A stretch of DNA of 9,293 nt from Actinomycetes bacterium (GTDB lineage Bacteria > Actinomycetota > Coriobacteriia > Coriobacteriales > JAEZXW01): positions 1 to 9,293 of the forward strand of contig JAEZXW010000038.1 of NCBI GenBank assembly GCA_023419515.1, read 5' to 3'. Shown in pieces: positions 1-6,534 of this stretch. The notes beneath the pieces are model-generated. The model was not told the DNA's origin, did no database searches, and worked only from the letters and a program-made list of their open reading frames with translations. The position numbers and the translations under genes are program-made. How positions within the stretch are numbered: the first letter of the stretch is position 1; every line of letters starts with the position of its first letter.

Positions 1-395
1 TTGATCAGGCTGCGGCTGCTAAGAAGCAGGCTATTGCTGACTCAAGCATGACTGAGGAGGAAAAGGCTGCTGCTACGGCTGAGGTAGATAAGGCTGTTGA
101 GAACGCTAAGAAAGCTATTGCTGAAGCCGGTACCGATGAAGCTATCACTGAGGCTCAGGTTGCTGGTGTCGAAGCCATTAATAAGGTATCAACCGAACCT
201 AAGGTTAACTCTGGTGATGGTGCTATAGATGCACATCAGGACAAGGGAAAGAACGGTAAGGCGCACCCTCGTGGTGTGAAGACACTTCCCAAGACAGGCG
301 TTGCGTCCGGTACTGCATTAGCTGCTCCTCTTCTTTTCCTGAGTGGTTTAGCGGCTGTGCTGGCTGGTTTGCTTAAAAGAAAAGAAGGTAGATAA
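1..395 (+). CDS. LPXTG-anchored surface protein, C-terminal part with DUF1542-like repeat (5' end outside window)
   Basis: The reading frame is open from the left edge (first full codon at base 3) to TAA at 393-395, so this is the tail of a larger protein and the internal ATG at 48 is not its start. The first 65 or so residues are an Ala/Glu/Lys-rich helical segment with the pattern 'MTEEEKAAATAEVDKAVENA' and a later AxxxGxxAI motif, which matches the DUF1542 repeat of large Gram-positive wall proteins. A short Gly/Lys/His linker follows. Then comes a sorting signal: LPKTG at 285-299, a hydrophobic Ala/Leu stretch, and a basic tail ending RKEGR. It is therefore expected to be cleaved by sortase and linked to peptidoglycan. 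The number of repeats and any adhesion domain lie outside the window. A strong terminator follows 40 bases later. Confidence 0.9.
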   Translation, partial: DQAAAAKKQAIADSSMTEEEKAAATAEVDKAVENAKKAIAEAGTDEAITEAQVAGVEAINKVSTEPKVNSGDGAIDAHQDKGKNGKAHPRGVKTLPKTGVASGTALAAPLLFLSGLAAVLAGLLKRKEGR

Positions 396-435
396 AAACG
401 CCATGTCATGATGGTGTAACTCCTTCTTATAAATT

Positions 436-475
436 CCTCCCATTTCCCTTGTCGGGAAATGGGAGGTTTCTTTTA
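436..475 (+). terminator. Rho-independent terminator of the LPXTG gene
   Basis: A perfect 13-bp stem pairs 436-448 (cctcccatttccc) with 454-466 (gggaaatgggagg) around a 5-base loop. It is followed by a T-rich tract (tttctttta). It starts 40 bases after the stop codon of the surface-protein gene. Confidence 0.92.
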
Positions 476-545
476 TATAGATCGGTCTTTGAGCGCTGAT
501 GGTTTCCGCTTGAGCTCTGTAGATGATACAGTTCATCTTTATTGG

Positions 546-571
546 AAGCTCCCCTTGGTGGGAGCTTTTTT
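546..571 (+). terminator. Second rho-independent terminator with no intact gene before it
   Basis: The 8-bp stem aagctccc (546-553) pairs with gggagctt (560-567) around a 6-base loop and runs into six T (566-571). It is a textbook intrinsic terminator on the plus strand. The only sequence between it and the previous terminator is about 70 bases without a recognisable gene, so it may be left over from a lost gene or may end a small untranslated RNA. Confidence 0.75.
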
Positions 572-642
572 GCTGGGTGAAAACGCTGGTGGATGGCGGT
601 TTTGTGCTCGCTGATGAGTCTGAGAGTAGCGTTGTTGTTTAG

Positions 643-888
643 TGCACCCAAGCAATATTCCAGAACCCATTTCTGGGAAGGAATGCCAACAAGGTCTCCT
701 CATGCCCGGATTCACGCTCCCTGCATATCCTGGTGTCGATTCTGCGAGCGGACTTGCATTTGAGGCGTGGGAACACTGCATTGAAGGTCTTCAAGCTGCT
801 TGGCACGAGCAGCGCTTTAGTAAAAAAAGACTATGCTGTTCCGTTTACACATCTTGGTGGGTACTCGTGGAACGCTGATTTCTTATGA
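643..888 (+). pseudogene. Possible decayed gene fragment, family unknown
   Basis: Two overlapping plus-strand frames look partly coding. In the frame with codons starting at 642 the stretch around 705-810 reads like protein (for example FTLPAYPGVDSASG, then FEAWEHCIEGLQAAW) and stops at 876-878. In the frame with codons starting at 643 the stretch around 817-885 reads well (for example VKKDYAVPFTHLGG) and stops at TGA 886-888, inside the left arm of a terminator hairpin. A single frameshift near 800-825 would join them into one C-terminal fragment. No start codon with a ribosome binding site is visible and I do not recognise the family. The call rests on codon appearance and the downstream terminator, so it could also be non-coding. 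Confidence 0.25.
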
Positions 889-925
889 GGGTAGATCAAC
901 ATTTGTTAGCTACCCTCATTTTATT
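885..925 (+). terminator. Third terminator-like hairpin
   Basis: A perfect 10-bp stem pairs atgagggtag (885-894) with ctaccctcat (910-919) around a 15-base loop, followed by ttttatt. The T-rich side is on the plus strand, so it most likely ends plus-strand transcription from the broken region just upstream. It could also stop minus-strand read-through from the acetyltransferase gene, but the tract on that side is weaker (aagaaa). Confidence 0.65.
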
Positions 926-1032
926 GGGGAAGGTGGTTGAATCTTTGGCGGCATGTCGACTGGATAGCGGCATAGCCTGCGTTGACTTAAGTTTGTTCTT
1001 CATCTTGCAGGGTATCCTCTCCGCAACTGATC

Positions 1033-1701
1033 CTAAAGTGTGAGCTTCATGACGAGGTCGATTTGATCGTCGGTGCCCACTTGAAAATGATGCTCGCCGG
1101 TTACGACAAATCCCTGCTTTTCATAAAATCGGCGGGCACGTTTGTTGTCCTCCCAAACACCCAGCCATAGAATTTGAGCATGACGTTCGCGCGCGCGATC
1201 AAGACAAAGGTCGTAGAGCTTTTGCGCCAAGCCTGTACCCTTGTGCGGTTCATCAACATAAATTCGCTGCAGTTCAACATGGTCGTTTGGTTCAGGTTCT
1301 GTCTGAGCATCTGCCCAGTTCACCTTGATGTACCCAGCTGCTACGCCTTTCTCGGTCGTCGCACCTTGTTTGTCAGCCTTGGTCGCGCCAACACCCGCAC
1401 CCACGAATCGCGCGAGGTAGAGCTCGGTACACGGATGAGAAATTTCGCTCGCTAACAGTTCAGGATCATACGCGCTCGCCAAGTACTCTCGCATGTCATC
1501 AGGGTCGGTGCAGTGTGCAAAAGTATCGTAAAACGTCCTCCGAGCCAAGGCACTCAAATCGTAAACATCCTGCATAAAAGCATCGTAGCCAGCTTCGCCA
1601 GGCGAGCGATATACCAAGCGATCGATCTTGTAGTCCTTAAAACAAATTGTCTGCTGGGGCACCTTTGCTTGCCACATCTCCTTCGTCGGCTGGGTATCCA
1701 T
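1033..1701 (-). CDS. GNAT family N-acetyltransferase, PaiA-like
   Basis: This 222-residue cytoplasmic protein has the GNAT fold signature. The acetyl-CoA loop is at about residues 146-164 (RIYVDEPHKGTGLAQKLYD), where G155 and G157 form the x-x-G-x-G turn. A strand ILWLGVWEDN and helix ARRFYEKQGF follow at about 177-198. The end (TGEHHFQVG, then DQIDLVM) and the N-terminal 'LARRTFYDTFAH' segment resemble Bacillus PaiA, a spermidine/spermine acetyltransferase, so a polyamine or related amine is the likely substrate; this is inferred from family likeness only. An extra Gly/Ala/Lys/Thr-rich stretch at about residues 101-119 lengthens a beta hairpin that is short in PaiA. The start at 1701 is supported by GGAGGG on the minus strand (1706-1711). 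It is divergent from the transglutaminase-like gene. Confidence 0.88.
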   Translation of the reverse strand: MDTQPTKEMWQAKVPQQTICFKDYKIDRLVYRSPGEAGYDAFMQDVYDLSALARRTFYDTFAHCTDPDDMREYLASAYDPELLASEISHPCTELYLARFVGAGVGATKADKQGATTEKGVAAGYIKVNWADAQTEPEPNDHVELQRIYVDEPHKGTGLAQKLYDLCLDRARERHAQILWLGVWEDNKRARRFYEKQGFVVTGEHHFQVGTDDQIDLVMKLTL

Positions 1702-1717
1702 GTATCCCTCCTCGCTG

Positions 1718-1737
1718 TGAACTTTTTTGCGAGTTCA
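1718..1737. promoter_or_regulatory. Inverted repeat upstream of the acetyltransferase gene
   Basis: TGAACT (1718-1723) and AGTTCA (1732-1737) form a 6-bp inverted repeat with an 8-base spacer. It lies just upstream of the ribosome binding site of the minus-strand gene, inside the divergent intergenic region 1702-1889. It could be an operator or a small leader hairpin. Short repeats like this also arise by chance. Confidence 0.25.
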
Positions 1738-1783
1738 TTCGTGCATTTATCAGCACATCAATCAGCTCAAACGCTCAATAGTT

Positions 1784-1813
1784 TTGAATCTTTTACGAAC
1801 AGGCGGTCATATT
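1784..1813 (+). promoter_or_regulatory. Weak candidate promoter for the transglutaminase-like gene
   Basis: TTGAAT (1784-1789) and CATATT (1808-1813) match the -35 and -10 consensus at four of six positions each, with an 18-base spacer, and lie about 80 bases before the ATG. No better pair was seen in the divergent region, which must hold promoters in both directions. This is a guess by eye. Confidence 0.2.
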
Positions 1814-1878
1814 TGTATCTAGCTTAGGGAAACCTATGCCTGTACCTTAGAATTTGAGCACTTACCTTTATCTAACAC

Positions 1879-1883
1879 AAGGA
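1879..1883 (+). promoter_or_regulatory. Ribosome binding site that fixes the start at 1890
   Basis: AAGGA sits six bases before ATG 1890. The frame is open further upstream to a TTG at 1854, but that start would put 12 extra residues ahead of a clean signal peptide and would place this AAGGA inside the gene. ATG 1890 is therefore preferred. Confidence 0.75.
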
Positions 1884-1889
1884 CACAAC

Positions 1890-4800
1890 ATGAGTAAGCA
1901 TCCTTTGCATGTAACAACAGCTGGCGTCTTGGCAGCTGGTCTTTTGTTCGGCGCACCAGCTAGCCTGATCGTGGCTAATCAGGCATTTGCAGTTGAGTCA
2001 TCTTTGGCCAACTCCGCATCAACCATGAGTGCTACAGACGCTGCTGTTCCAGCAGCCGAGGCGGGTGAGTATTTCTACAGACAGCTGAGCGAGAGCGAAA
2101 AGCGCGTCTACACACAGCTTAAATCTCAGGCGGGTACGGCATTCAATGACAGCCAAACACCAGCGGTCGCAATTAGGGTGCCGGAAGGCGAGAGAAGCCC
2201 TGGTGATCGCATGATTTATGCGTTTTTCCGCGATTATCCAGAGTATTTTTGGATCGCACCAGAAAAGCTCGCATGGACTCGTGATAAGAGTGAGATTCCA
2301 GGTGAGGAGATCCTCAAGCTCACCCTCAAGGGAGAGAATAAGTCCTACTTCATCGACGGCTTTACTAACGCTAACCTACAGGATAAGCGCAGGGAGTTCA
2401 ATGAGCGCGTTGAGAAGATCATCGCTGGTGCTCCCTCGGATCCTCAGCAGATGCTGCTCTATTTCACCAACTGGCTTGCACTTAACAATACCTACAATAA
2501 GTATCACATGAGTGCACCCAATTCGTCGCGCGTAGCGAGCGCTTCGCTGCTTTCGGATAACAATGATGCAATCGGTCCGGTCTGCTATGGATACGCAACG
2601 GGCATGAAGGTGCTTCTCAATCGCGTGGGCATTGAGAATGCCTACATCGAGGGCTGGGCGTTTAATGATAAGAACCAGCCATCGGGCGAGCAGCATGCGT
2701 GGAACAACGTCAAGGTCGATGGTAAGTGGTACGCGATCGACCCAACCTGGGAAGACAGCGGTGTGTTAGGCGTTGGCGCACGCAAGCAGTATTTCTTGGT
2801 GGGCGCTGAGACAGTGACCCAGCCTGGATTTAAGACCGAGCTTCAAAAGTTTGCCGGCAACCATCAGGCGACGATCGATAAAAGCCCTGCGCTTCGCTCA
2901 CATGGTTTTAGCCTGCCGCAGCTTAACCCCGATGGCCTTACCCAGTCCGCTCATGGTATTGAGCTGATCAAGGCAGACGGCACGTCTCAGAGTATCGAGA
3001 ATTTTGAGGATGCGCTTGCGCAGGCAAAGCCCGGTGACACCATTCGTTTGTGGAGGGCAATTGAGCTTGATAAAACCATCAATTTACCCGATGGAATCAA
3101 GCTTGATCTCAATGGCCAGGGTACAAACAGTGTGCCGGCAATCAGATCAAAAGCAGGTATCGCGCTCCATATTCCTGCTGGGCACAGCGTTGCAATCATT
3201 AACACCGGCGCGCGCCAGTCGACCATTGCAAGCACGGCAGCTGCCGCTGCTGTTCAAAACGATGGCAAGCTGATGATTCACCCGCGTGTGGTTTTGCGTG
3301 CTGGCTCGATCATTCCGGCTGTTGGGGGTAGTAGCGCAGCGCAGCCTGCTGCTCAGACGTATCTTGCTGCCCCTGGTAACGGCCGTACGATGACGGGTTA
3401 CCAGGTCGCTCAGCCACTCTTTGTGGGTCAGGACGATTCTGAGGTCATTATGCACGCCGATTATGATGCGCAAGAAGGCGACACGATTGCTGCGCTTGAG
3501 CCCGTTGTTAAGGCGGCACCTGAGGTTCAGTGGAAGTTCCTGCTTCCTCAAACCAATAGTCTGATTGATATTCCTGCTGAATATCGTCCTAAACTTGAGT
3601 GGAAGCTCATTTCGACCCCAGCTGGCGAGGTGGGCACATCTGATGTTGTCTCTACAAGCGCGGGAGCTCGTGCGTTTAATATGGATGACGCTGGCGCTAC
3701 GGGTGCTGCAGACACAGCAGATCCAACAGTTCAGCCCCTACAAAACGGTCGTTACCTCTATACGGCTGAAGGCTTTGGCTACAGCTTGCTCTATGCGGTT
3801 GACGTGACGAATGCTGCTGAGCCTGAGGCTGAGCTCGAGGAGACACCAACGGAGGAGCCCGAGGTCAACCCAGGTGAGATGCCTGTGACCAACCCTGAGG
3901 TTCCTGGCGAAGGCGGAGATGAGAACACCGAGGTAACCCCTGAGGAGCCAGATACTGGTGGCGGTGGCACTGGTGATGGTGGCGCTGGAACCGAGGAGAC
4001 TCTTGAAGGATCTGGTGGCGATACTGAGCTAGTTCCTGATGAGAAGCCTGAGAGTGGATCTGGAGAAGAGACTAGTGGCGAGACTGGCGGCGGTGATGGC
4101 GAGGGTGTCGAAGAGAATCCTGTCATAACGCCTGATTCTGGCGAGGATAACAATGAGGGTACCGAGGAGAAGCCTCCCGCGGTGGTTGCGCCAGTGGCTC
4201 CAGCTCTTGACCCTGTCAAGGCAGGCGAAGAGGCAATCAAGTTTTCTGAGCCAACCGATGCAACCAAAGCAACACTGGTCATCGGTGATACAACCTATAA
4301 CCTCAAGCGTGCCGAGAATGGCGCGTGGCAGTTGATCTCAGACGAGTCGGCAGGTGCTCAACCTGTCGATCTGGTGGTCGAAGAAGGCAAGATTGTTGTC
4401 CCCGTTGCTGCGCTTAAAGTGGGTCAAAACATCACGTTGACGCTTCAGAATGCGGGTGGTAAGACCAATGTTGAGGTAACGGTTGCTCCTGTTGAGCCCG
4501 ATAGCGGCGACGGCGACGGTGACGCTTCTGCATCTGGTGGCGATGGCGGCGCGACTACCCCAGATGGTGACAGTGAGGATGGAGGTATGGATCCTGACAC
4601 CCATCCTGTCGGCGGCGAAACTATCGAGCCAGATGAGGATACCGGAGCTGCCGATCCCGAGACTCCTATGATCACACCTGAGTTCCTAAGCACTGAGAAT
4701 GTTCGTCCAGACGCTGGCGAGATCAACAAGACAGCTTCCACGCTTAAGAATGGCAATCATTCTCATCAGATATTGCCCAAGACGGGTGATGATAGCACTG

Positions 4801-4892
4801 CTCCAGCAGCTGCTGCTCTCGGACTCGGCGCATTGCTCGCAGCGGCAGCTCTGCGTCTCAAGCAAAACTTAAGTAAGCACGAGAACCTCTAG
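1890..4892 (+). CDS. Secreted LPXTG-anchored protein with transglutaminase-like domain
   Basis: This 1000-residue surface protein starts with a signal peptide (hydrophobic core about 9-30, likely cut after AFA at residue 34). Residues 60-200 carry a helical region (YFYRQLSESEKRVYTQL) often found ahead of bacterial transglutaminase-like domains. The transglutaminase-like core keeps the full triad: Cys232 (PVCYGYA), His269 (EQHAWN) and Asp284 (AIDPTWED). Residues about 366-474 look like a beta-helix or pectate-lyase-like segment (short repeated hydrophobic strands, 'LDLNGQG'). About 641-775 is an acidic Pro/Glu/Gly/Thr spacer, about 776-870 a small beta domain, and about 871-920 a second acidic Gly/Asp spacer. 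LPKTG at 962-966, an Ala/Leu-rich membrane segment and a basic tail form the sortase signal. Members of this fold may be cysteine peptidases, amidases or cross-linkers; the substrate cannot be read from sequence. A long hairpin follows the gene. Confidence 0.88.
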   Translation: MSKHPLHVTTAGVLAAGLLFGAPASLIVANQAFAVESSLANSASTMSATDAAVPAAEAGEYFYRQLSESEKRVYTQLKSQAGTAFNDSQTPAVAIRVPEGERSPGDRMIYAFFRDYPEYFWIAPEKLAWTRDKSEIPGEEILKLTLKGENKSYFIDGFTNANLQDKRREFNERVEKIIAGAPSDPQQMLLYFTNWLALNNTYNKYHMSAPNSSRVASASLLSDNNDAIGPVCYGYATGMKVLLNRVGIENAYIEGWAFNDKNQPSGEQHAWNNVKVDGKWYAIDPTWEDSGVLGVGARKQYFLVGAETVTQPGFKTELQKFAGNHQATIDKSPALRSHGFSLPQLNPDGLTQSAHGIELIKADGTSQSIENFEDALAQAKPGDTIRLWRAIELDKTINLPDGIKLDLNGQGTNSVPAIRSKAGIALHIPAGHSVAIINTGARQSTIASTAAAAAVQNDGKLMIHPRVVLRAGSIIPAVGGSSAAQPAAQTYLAAPGNGRTMTGYQVAQPLFVGQDDSEVIMHADYDAQEGDTIAALEPVVKAAPEVQWKFLLPQTNSLIDIPAEYRPKLEWKLISTPAGEVGTSDVVSTSAGARAFNMDDAGATGAADTADPTVQPLQNGRYLYTAEGFGYSLLYAVDVTNAAEPEAELEETPTEEPEVNPGEMPVTNPEVPGEGGDENTEVTPEEPDTGGGGTGDGGAGTEETLEGSGGDTELVPDEKPESGSGEETSGETGGGDGEGVEENPVITPDSGEDNNEGTEEKPPAVVAPVAPALDPVKAGEEAIKFSEPTDATKATLVIGDTTYNLKRAENGAWQLISDESAGAQPVDLVVEEGKIVVPVAALKVGQNITLTLQNAGGKTNVEVTVAPVEPDSGDGDGDASASGGDGGATTPDGDSEDGGMDPDTHPVGGETIEPDEDTGAADPETPMITPEFLSTENVRPDAGEINKTASTLKNGNHSHQILPKTGDDSTAPAAAALGLGALLAAAALRLKQNLSKHENL

Positions 4893-4962
4893 ACGGAGAT
4901 ATTCACTCGGCTCTCTCGGCAAGAATCTCTAGACGCGACCAAGAGATTCAAAGTAGCATAAA

Positions 4963-5028
4963 TCACCTGCATTTATATGGTGGTGGATCACGTATATCAC
5001 CCCACATAATGCAGGTGAATTTTTATTG
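4963..5028 (+). terminator. Long hairpin between the surface-protein gene and the MBOAT operon
   Basis: A perfect 10-bp outer stem pairs tcacctgcat (4963-4972) with atgcaggtga (5009-5018). The 36 bases between can extend it with an imperfect inner stem (4975-4985 with 4998-5008). A T-rich tract (atttttatt) follows at 5019. It acts as a terminator for the gene ending at 4892. It ends only about 15 bases before the ribosome binding site of the next gene (AGGA at 5034-5037), so any transcript of the MBOAT operon that begins upstream must pass through it. Confidence 0.8.
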
Positions 5029-5043
5029 CTGTCAGGAATGTGA

Positions 5044-6525
5044 ATGTCATTTAATTCGATCATGTTTTTATGTTGGGCGCTACCGATTTTTGCGCTCGCT
5101 TACTACGTGCTCGTCCCCATGGGCAAGTTTGCACCGATAGGGTCGGTTGTCAAAAAGCTCATGCTGCTCGGCGCCAGCTTTCTCTTTGCGACGTGGATTA
5201 CTCAGGAGCACACGCTGTTCTTTGTTGTGCTCATCCTGCTCAACTGGCTTGTTGGTCTTATTATTTCGTGGAGTCGAGGCGTGCAGTTTACTGCGTTCAG
5301 GCAGCTCATCGCTAAGGTCGCCCTCTTTCTCATCGTTGCTTGCAACGTCCTTTGCTTGCTCATCTATAAATACCTCGACTTTTTTGGACTGCTGCTTGGT
5401 GATCTTTTTCACTTCAGTTTTCAGCAGCACGACCTTATTCAGCCGCTCGGTATCTCGTTTTTAACTTTCTCGCTGATCTCGTACGTGGTCGATTGCTATC
5501 GCAAAAAGATTACCGCCGATAAAAATCCGCTGAATTTTGCCGTTTGGGCGCTGTTCTTTCCCAAGCTCACGAGTGGACCCATCGCTCGCTATAACGACAT
5601 GTTCTCTCAAGAAAGCGTCGCGCGATCTGGTGCTTTTGATCGAGAGCTCGTTGTCTACGGTATCCGCCGCTTTGTGATCGGTCTCGCCAAGAAGGTGCTC
5701 ATTGCAGATGTTCTGGGCGTTGCGGTCGACAGGATTTTTCTGCAACAGGCGTATGGCATTGACACCCCAACCGCATGGGTCGGTATTCTTGCCTACACCC
5801 TACAGATATTCTTTGATTTCTCCGGCTACTCAGATATGGCAATCGGTCTCGCCGCGATTTTTGGCTATCGACTCAAAGAGAATTTCAACTATCCCTATAA
5901 GGCGACGAACCTCGGCGAGTTTTGGCATCGCTGGCATATCTCGCTTTCGACGTGGTTGCGCGATTACATTTACTTTCCGCTGGGCGGCAGCAAGCACGGC
6001 AACGTCTACCTCAATCTGACGATCGTGTTCCTGATCTCAGGTTTGTGGCACGGAGCAAACATCACGTTTATCGTGTGGGGAGCATGGTATGCCCTGTTCA
6101 TGGTGGTCGAGCGCATCTGCCGGCTGCACGTTCCACCCTTGGTGCCGTGGCTCAAGGAAGGTGCGGCGATCCCAGCCAAGCTGGTTGGCTGGGTGTGCAC
6201 GATGTTTGTCGTCATTGTCGGATGGGTTTTCTTCCGCTCGGCTGACATCGCACAGGCTTTTGACTACCTTCAGTTGTTGATTGGCATCGGACAGGTCACC
6301 GAGGGTGTCTTTACGGTCGGCGCCTACCTTGATGGTCGTGTGAGCGCCCTGCTGATCGTCGGTGCGCTGCTCAGTCTTCCGCTGGGTCCGTGGTTTGCCG
6401 CTCGATTTGAGGGTCGATTGCCGTTTGAGATTGCGCGATGCATTGCCTATCCAGCGCTCTTGGTGCTATGCCTGAGCTTTGTCGTTAGCAGTAATTACTC
6501 ACCGTTCCTCTATGCGCAGTTCTAG
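5044..6525 (+). CDS. MBOAT family O-acyltransferase (AlgI/DltB type)
   Basis: This is a 493-residue polytopic membrane protein, close to the usual length of AlgI-type enzymes. Hydrophobic segments run throughout, beginning at about residues 7-23, 36-52, 57-75 and 88-111. Family signatures are clear: PLGISFLTFSLISYVVDCYR in the first half, TSGPIARYNDM, then FNYPYKATNLGEFWHRWHIS with WHRWH at 294-298, WLRDYIYFPLGG, and the conserved membrane His336 in LWHGANITFIVWGAWY. It ends SNYSPFLYAQF, like AlgI. In this family the protein passes an acyl group, usually acetyl, from a cytoplasmic donor across the membrane to an extracellular partner. The neighbour that follows is such a partner. The start at 5044 is backed by AGGA seven to ten bases upstream and by the typical opening (MSFNSIMFL). 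The exact acceptor polymer is unknown. Confidence 0.93.
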   Translation: MSFNSIMFLCWALPIFALAYYVLVPMGKFAPIGSVVKKLMLLGASFLFATWITQEHTLFFVVLILLNWLVGLIISWSRGVQFTAFRQLIAKVALFLIVACNVLCLLIYKYLDFFGLLLGDLFHFSFQQHDLIQPLGISFLTFSLISYVVDCYRKKITADKNPLNFAVWALFFPKLTSGPIARYNDMFSQESVARSGAFDRELVVYGIRRFVIGLAKKVLIADVLGVAVDRIFLQQAYGIDTPTAWVGILAYTLQIFFDFSGYSDMAIGLAAIFGYRLKENFNYPYKATNLGEFWHRWHISLSTWLRDYIYFPLGGSKHGNVYLNLTIVFLISGLWHGANITFIVWGAWYALFMVVERICRLHVPPLVPWLKEGAAIPAKLVGWVCTMFVVIVGWVFFRSADIAQAFDYLQLLIGIGQVTEGVFTVGAYLDGRVSALLIVGALLSLPLGPWFAARFEGRLPFEIARCIAYPALLVLCLSFVVSSNYSPFLYAQF

Positions 6526-6528
6526 GTG
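6524..6528 (+). promoter_or_regulatory. Ribosome binding site overlapping the MBOAT stop codon
   Basis: AGGTG overlaps the TAG stop (6523-6525) and lies six bases before ATG 6535. It favours that ATG over the GTG at 6526, which is part of this site and has no good site of its own. The arrangement implies translational coupling of the two genes. Confidence 0.6.
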
Positions 6529-6534
6529 ATACGC

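Larger units (their letters stand above)
396..1032. other. Gene-poor interval with three hairpin terminators and broken coding sequence
   Basis: No intact gene with a convincing start and ribosome binding site is visible in these 637 bases. The interval holds terminator-like hairpins at 436-475, 546-571 and 885-925, and a stretch of possible decayed coding sequence at about 643-888. The piece between the first two hairpins (about 476-545) has no recognisable gene. The last 100 bases (926-1032) show nothing I can name and separate the third hairpin from the 3' end of the minus-strand acetyltransferase gene. Confidence 0.6.

Noticed and set aside
660..676. Small hairpin ccagaa/ttctgg as a structured RNA or riboswitch element
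   Set aside because: The stem is only 6 bp, has no T-tract, and no conserved riboswitch or T-box sequence was seen around it.
642..878. HicB-like antitoxin suggested by PAYPGVDSASG followed by a Glu/Ala helix
   Set aside because: The resemblance is short, the N-terminal strand of HicB is missing, and no HicA-like toxin gene is adjacent.
1854..1889. TTG at 1854 as the start of the transglutaminase-like protein
   Set aside because: It adds 12 residues before a standard signal peptide, while ATG 1890 has AAGGA at the right distance.
3791..4282. A 163-codon minus-strand open frame rich in Ser, Pro and Val
   Set aside because: It lies wholly opposite the acidic repeat-rich spacer of the surface protein. 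Its skewed composition is the reverse image of the Glu/Gly/Thr codons there, and it has no ribosome binding site.
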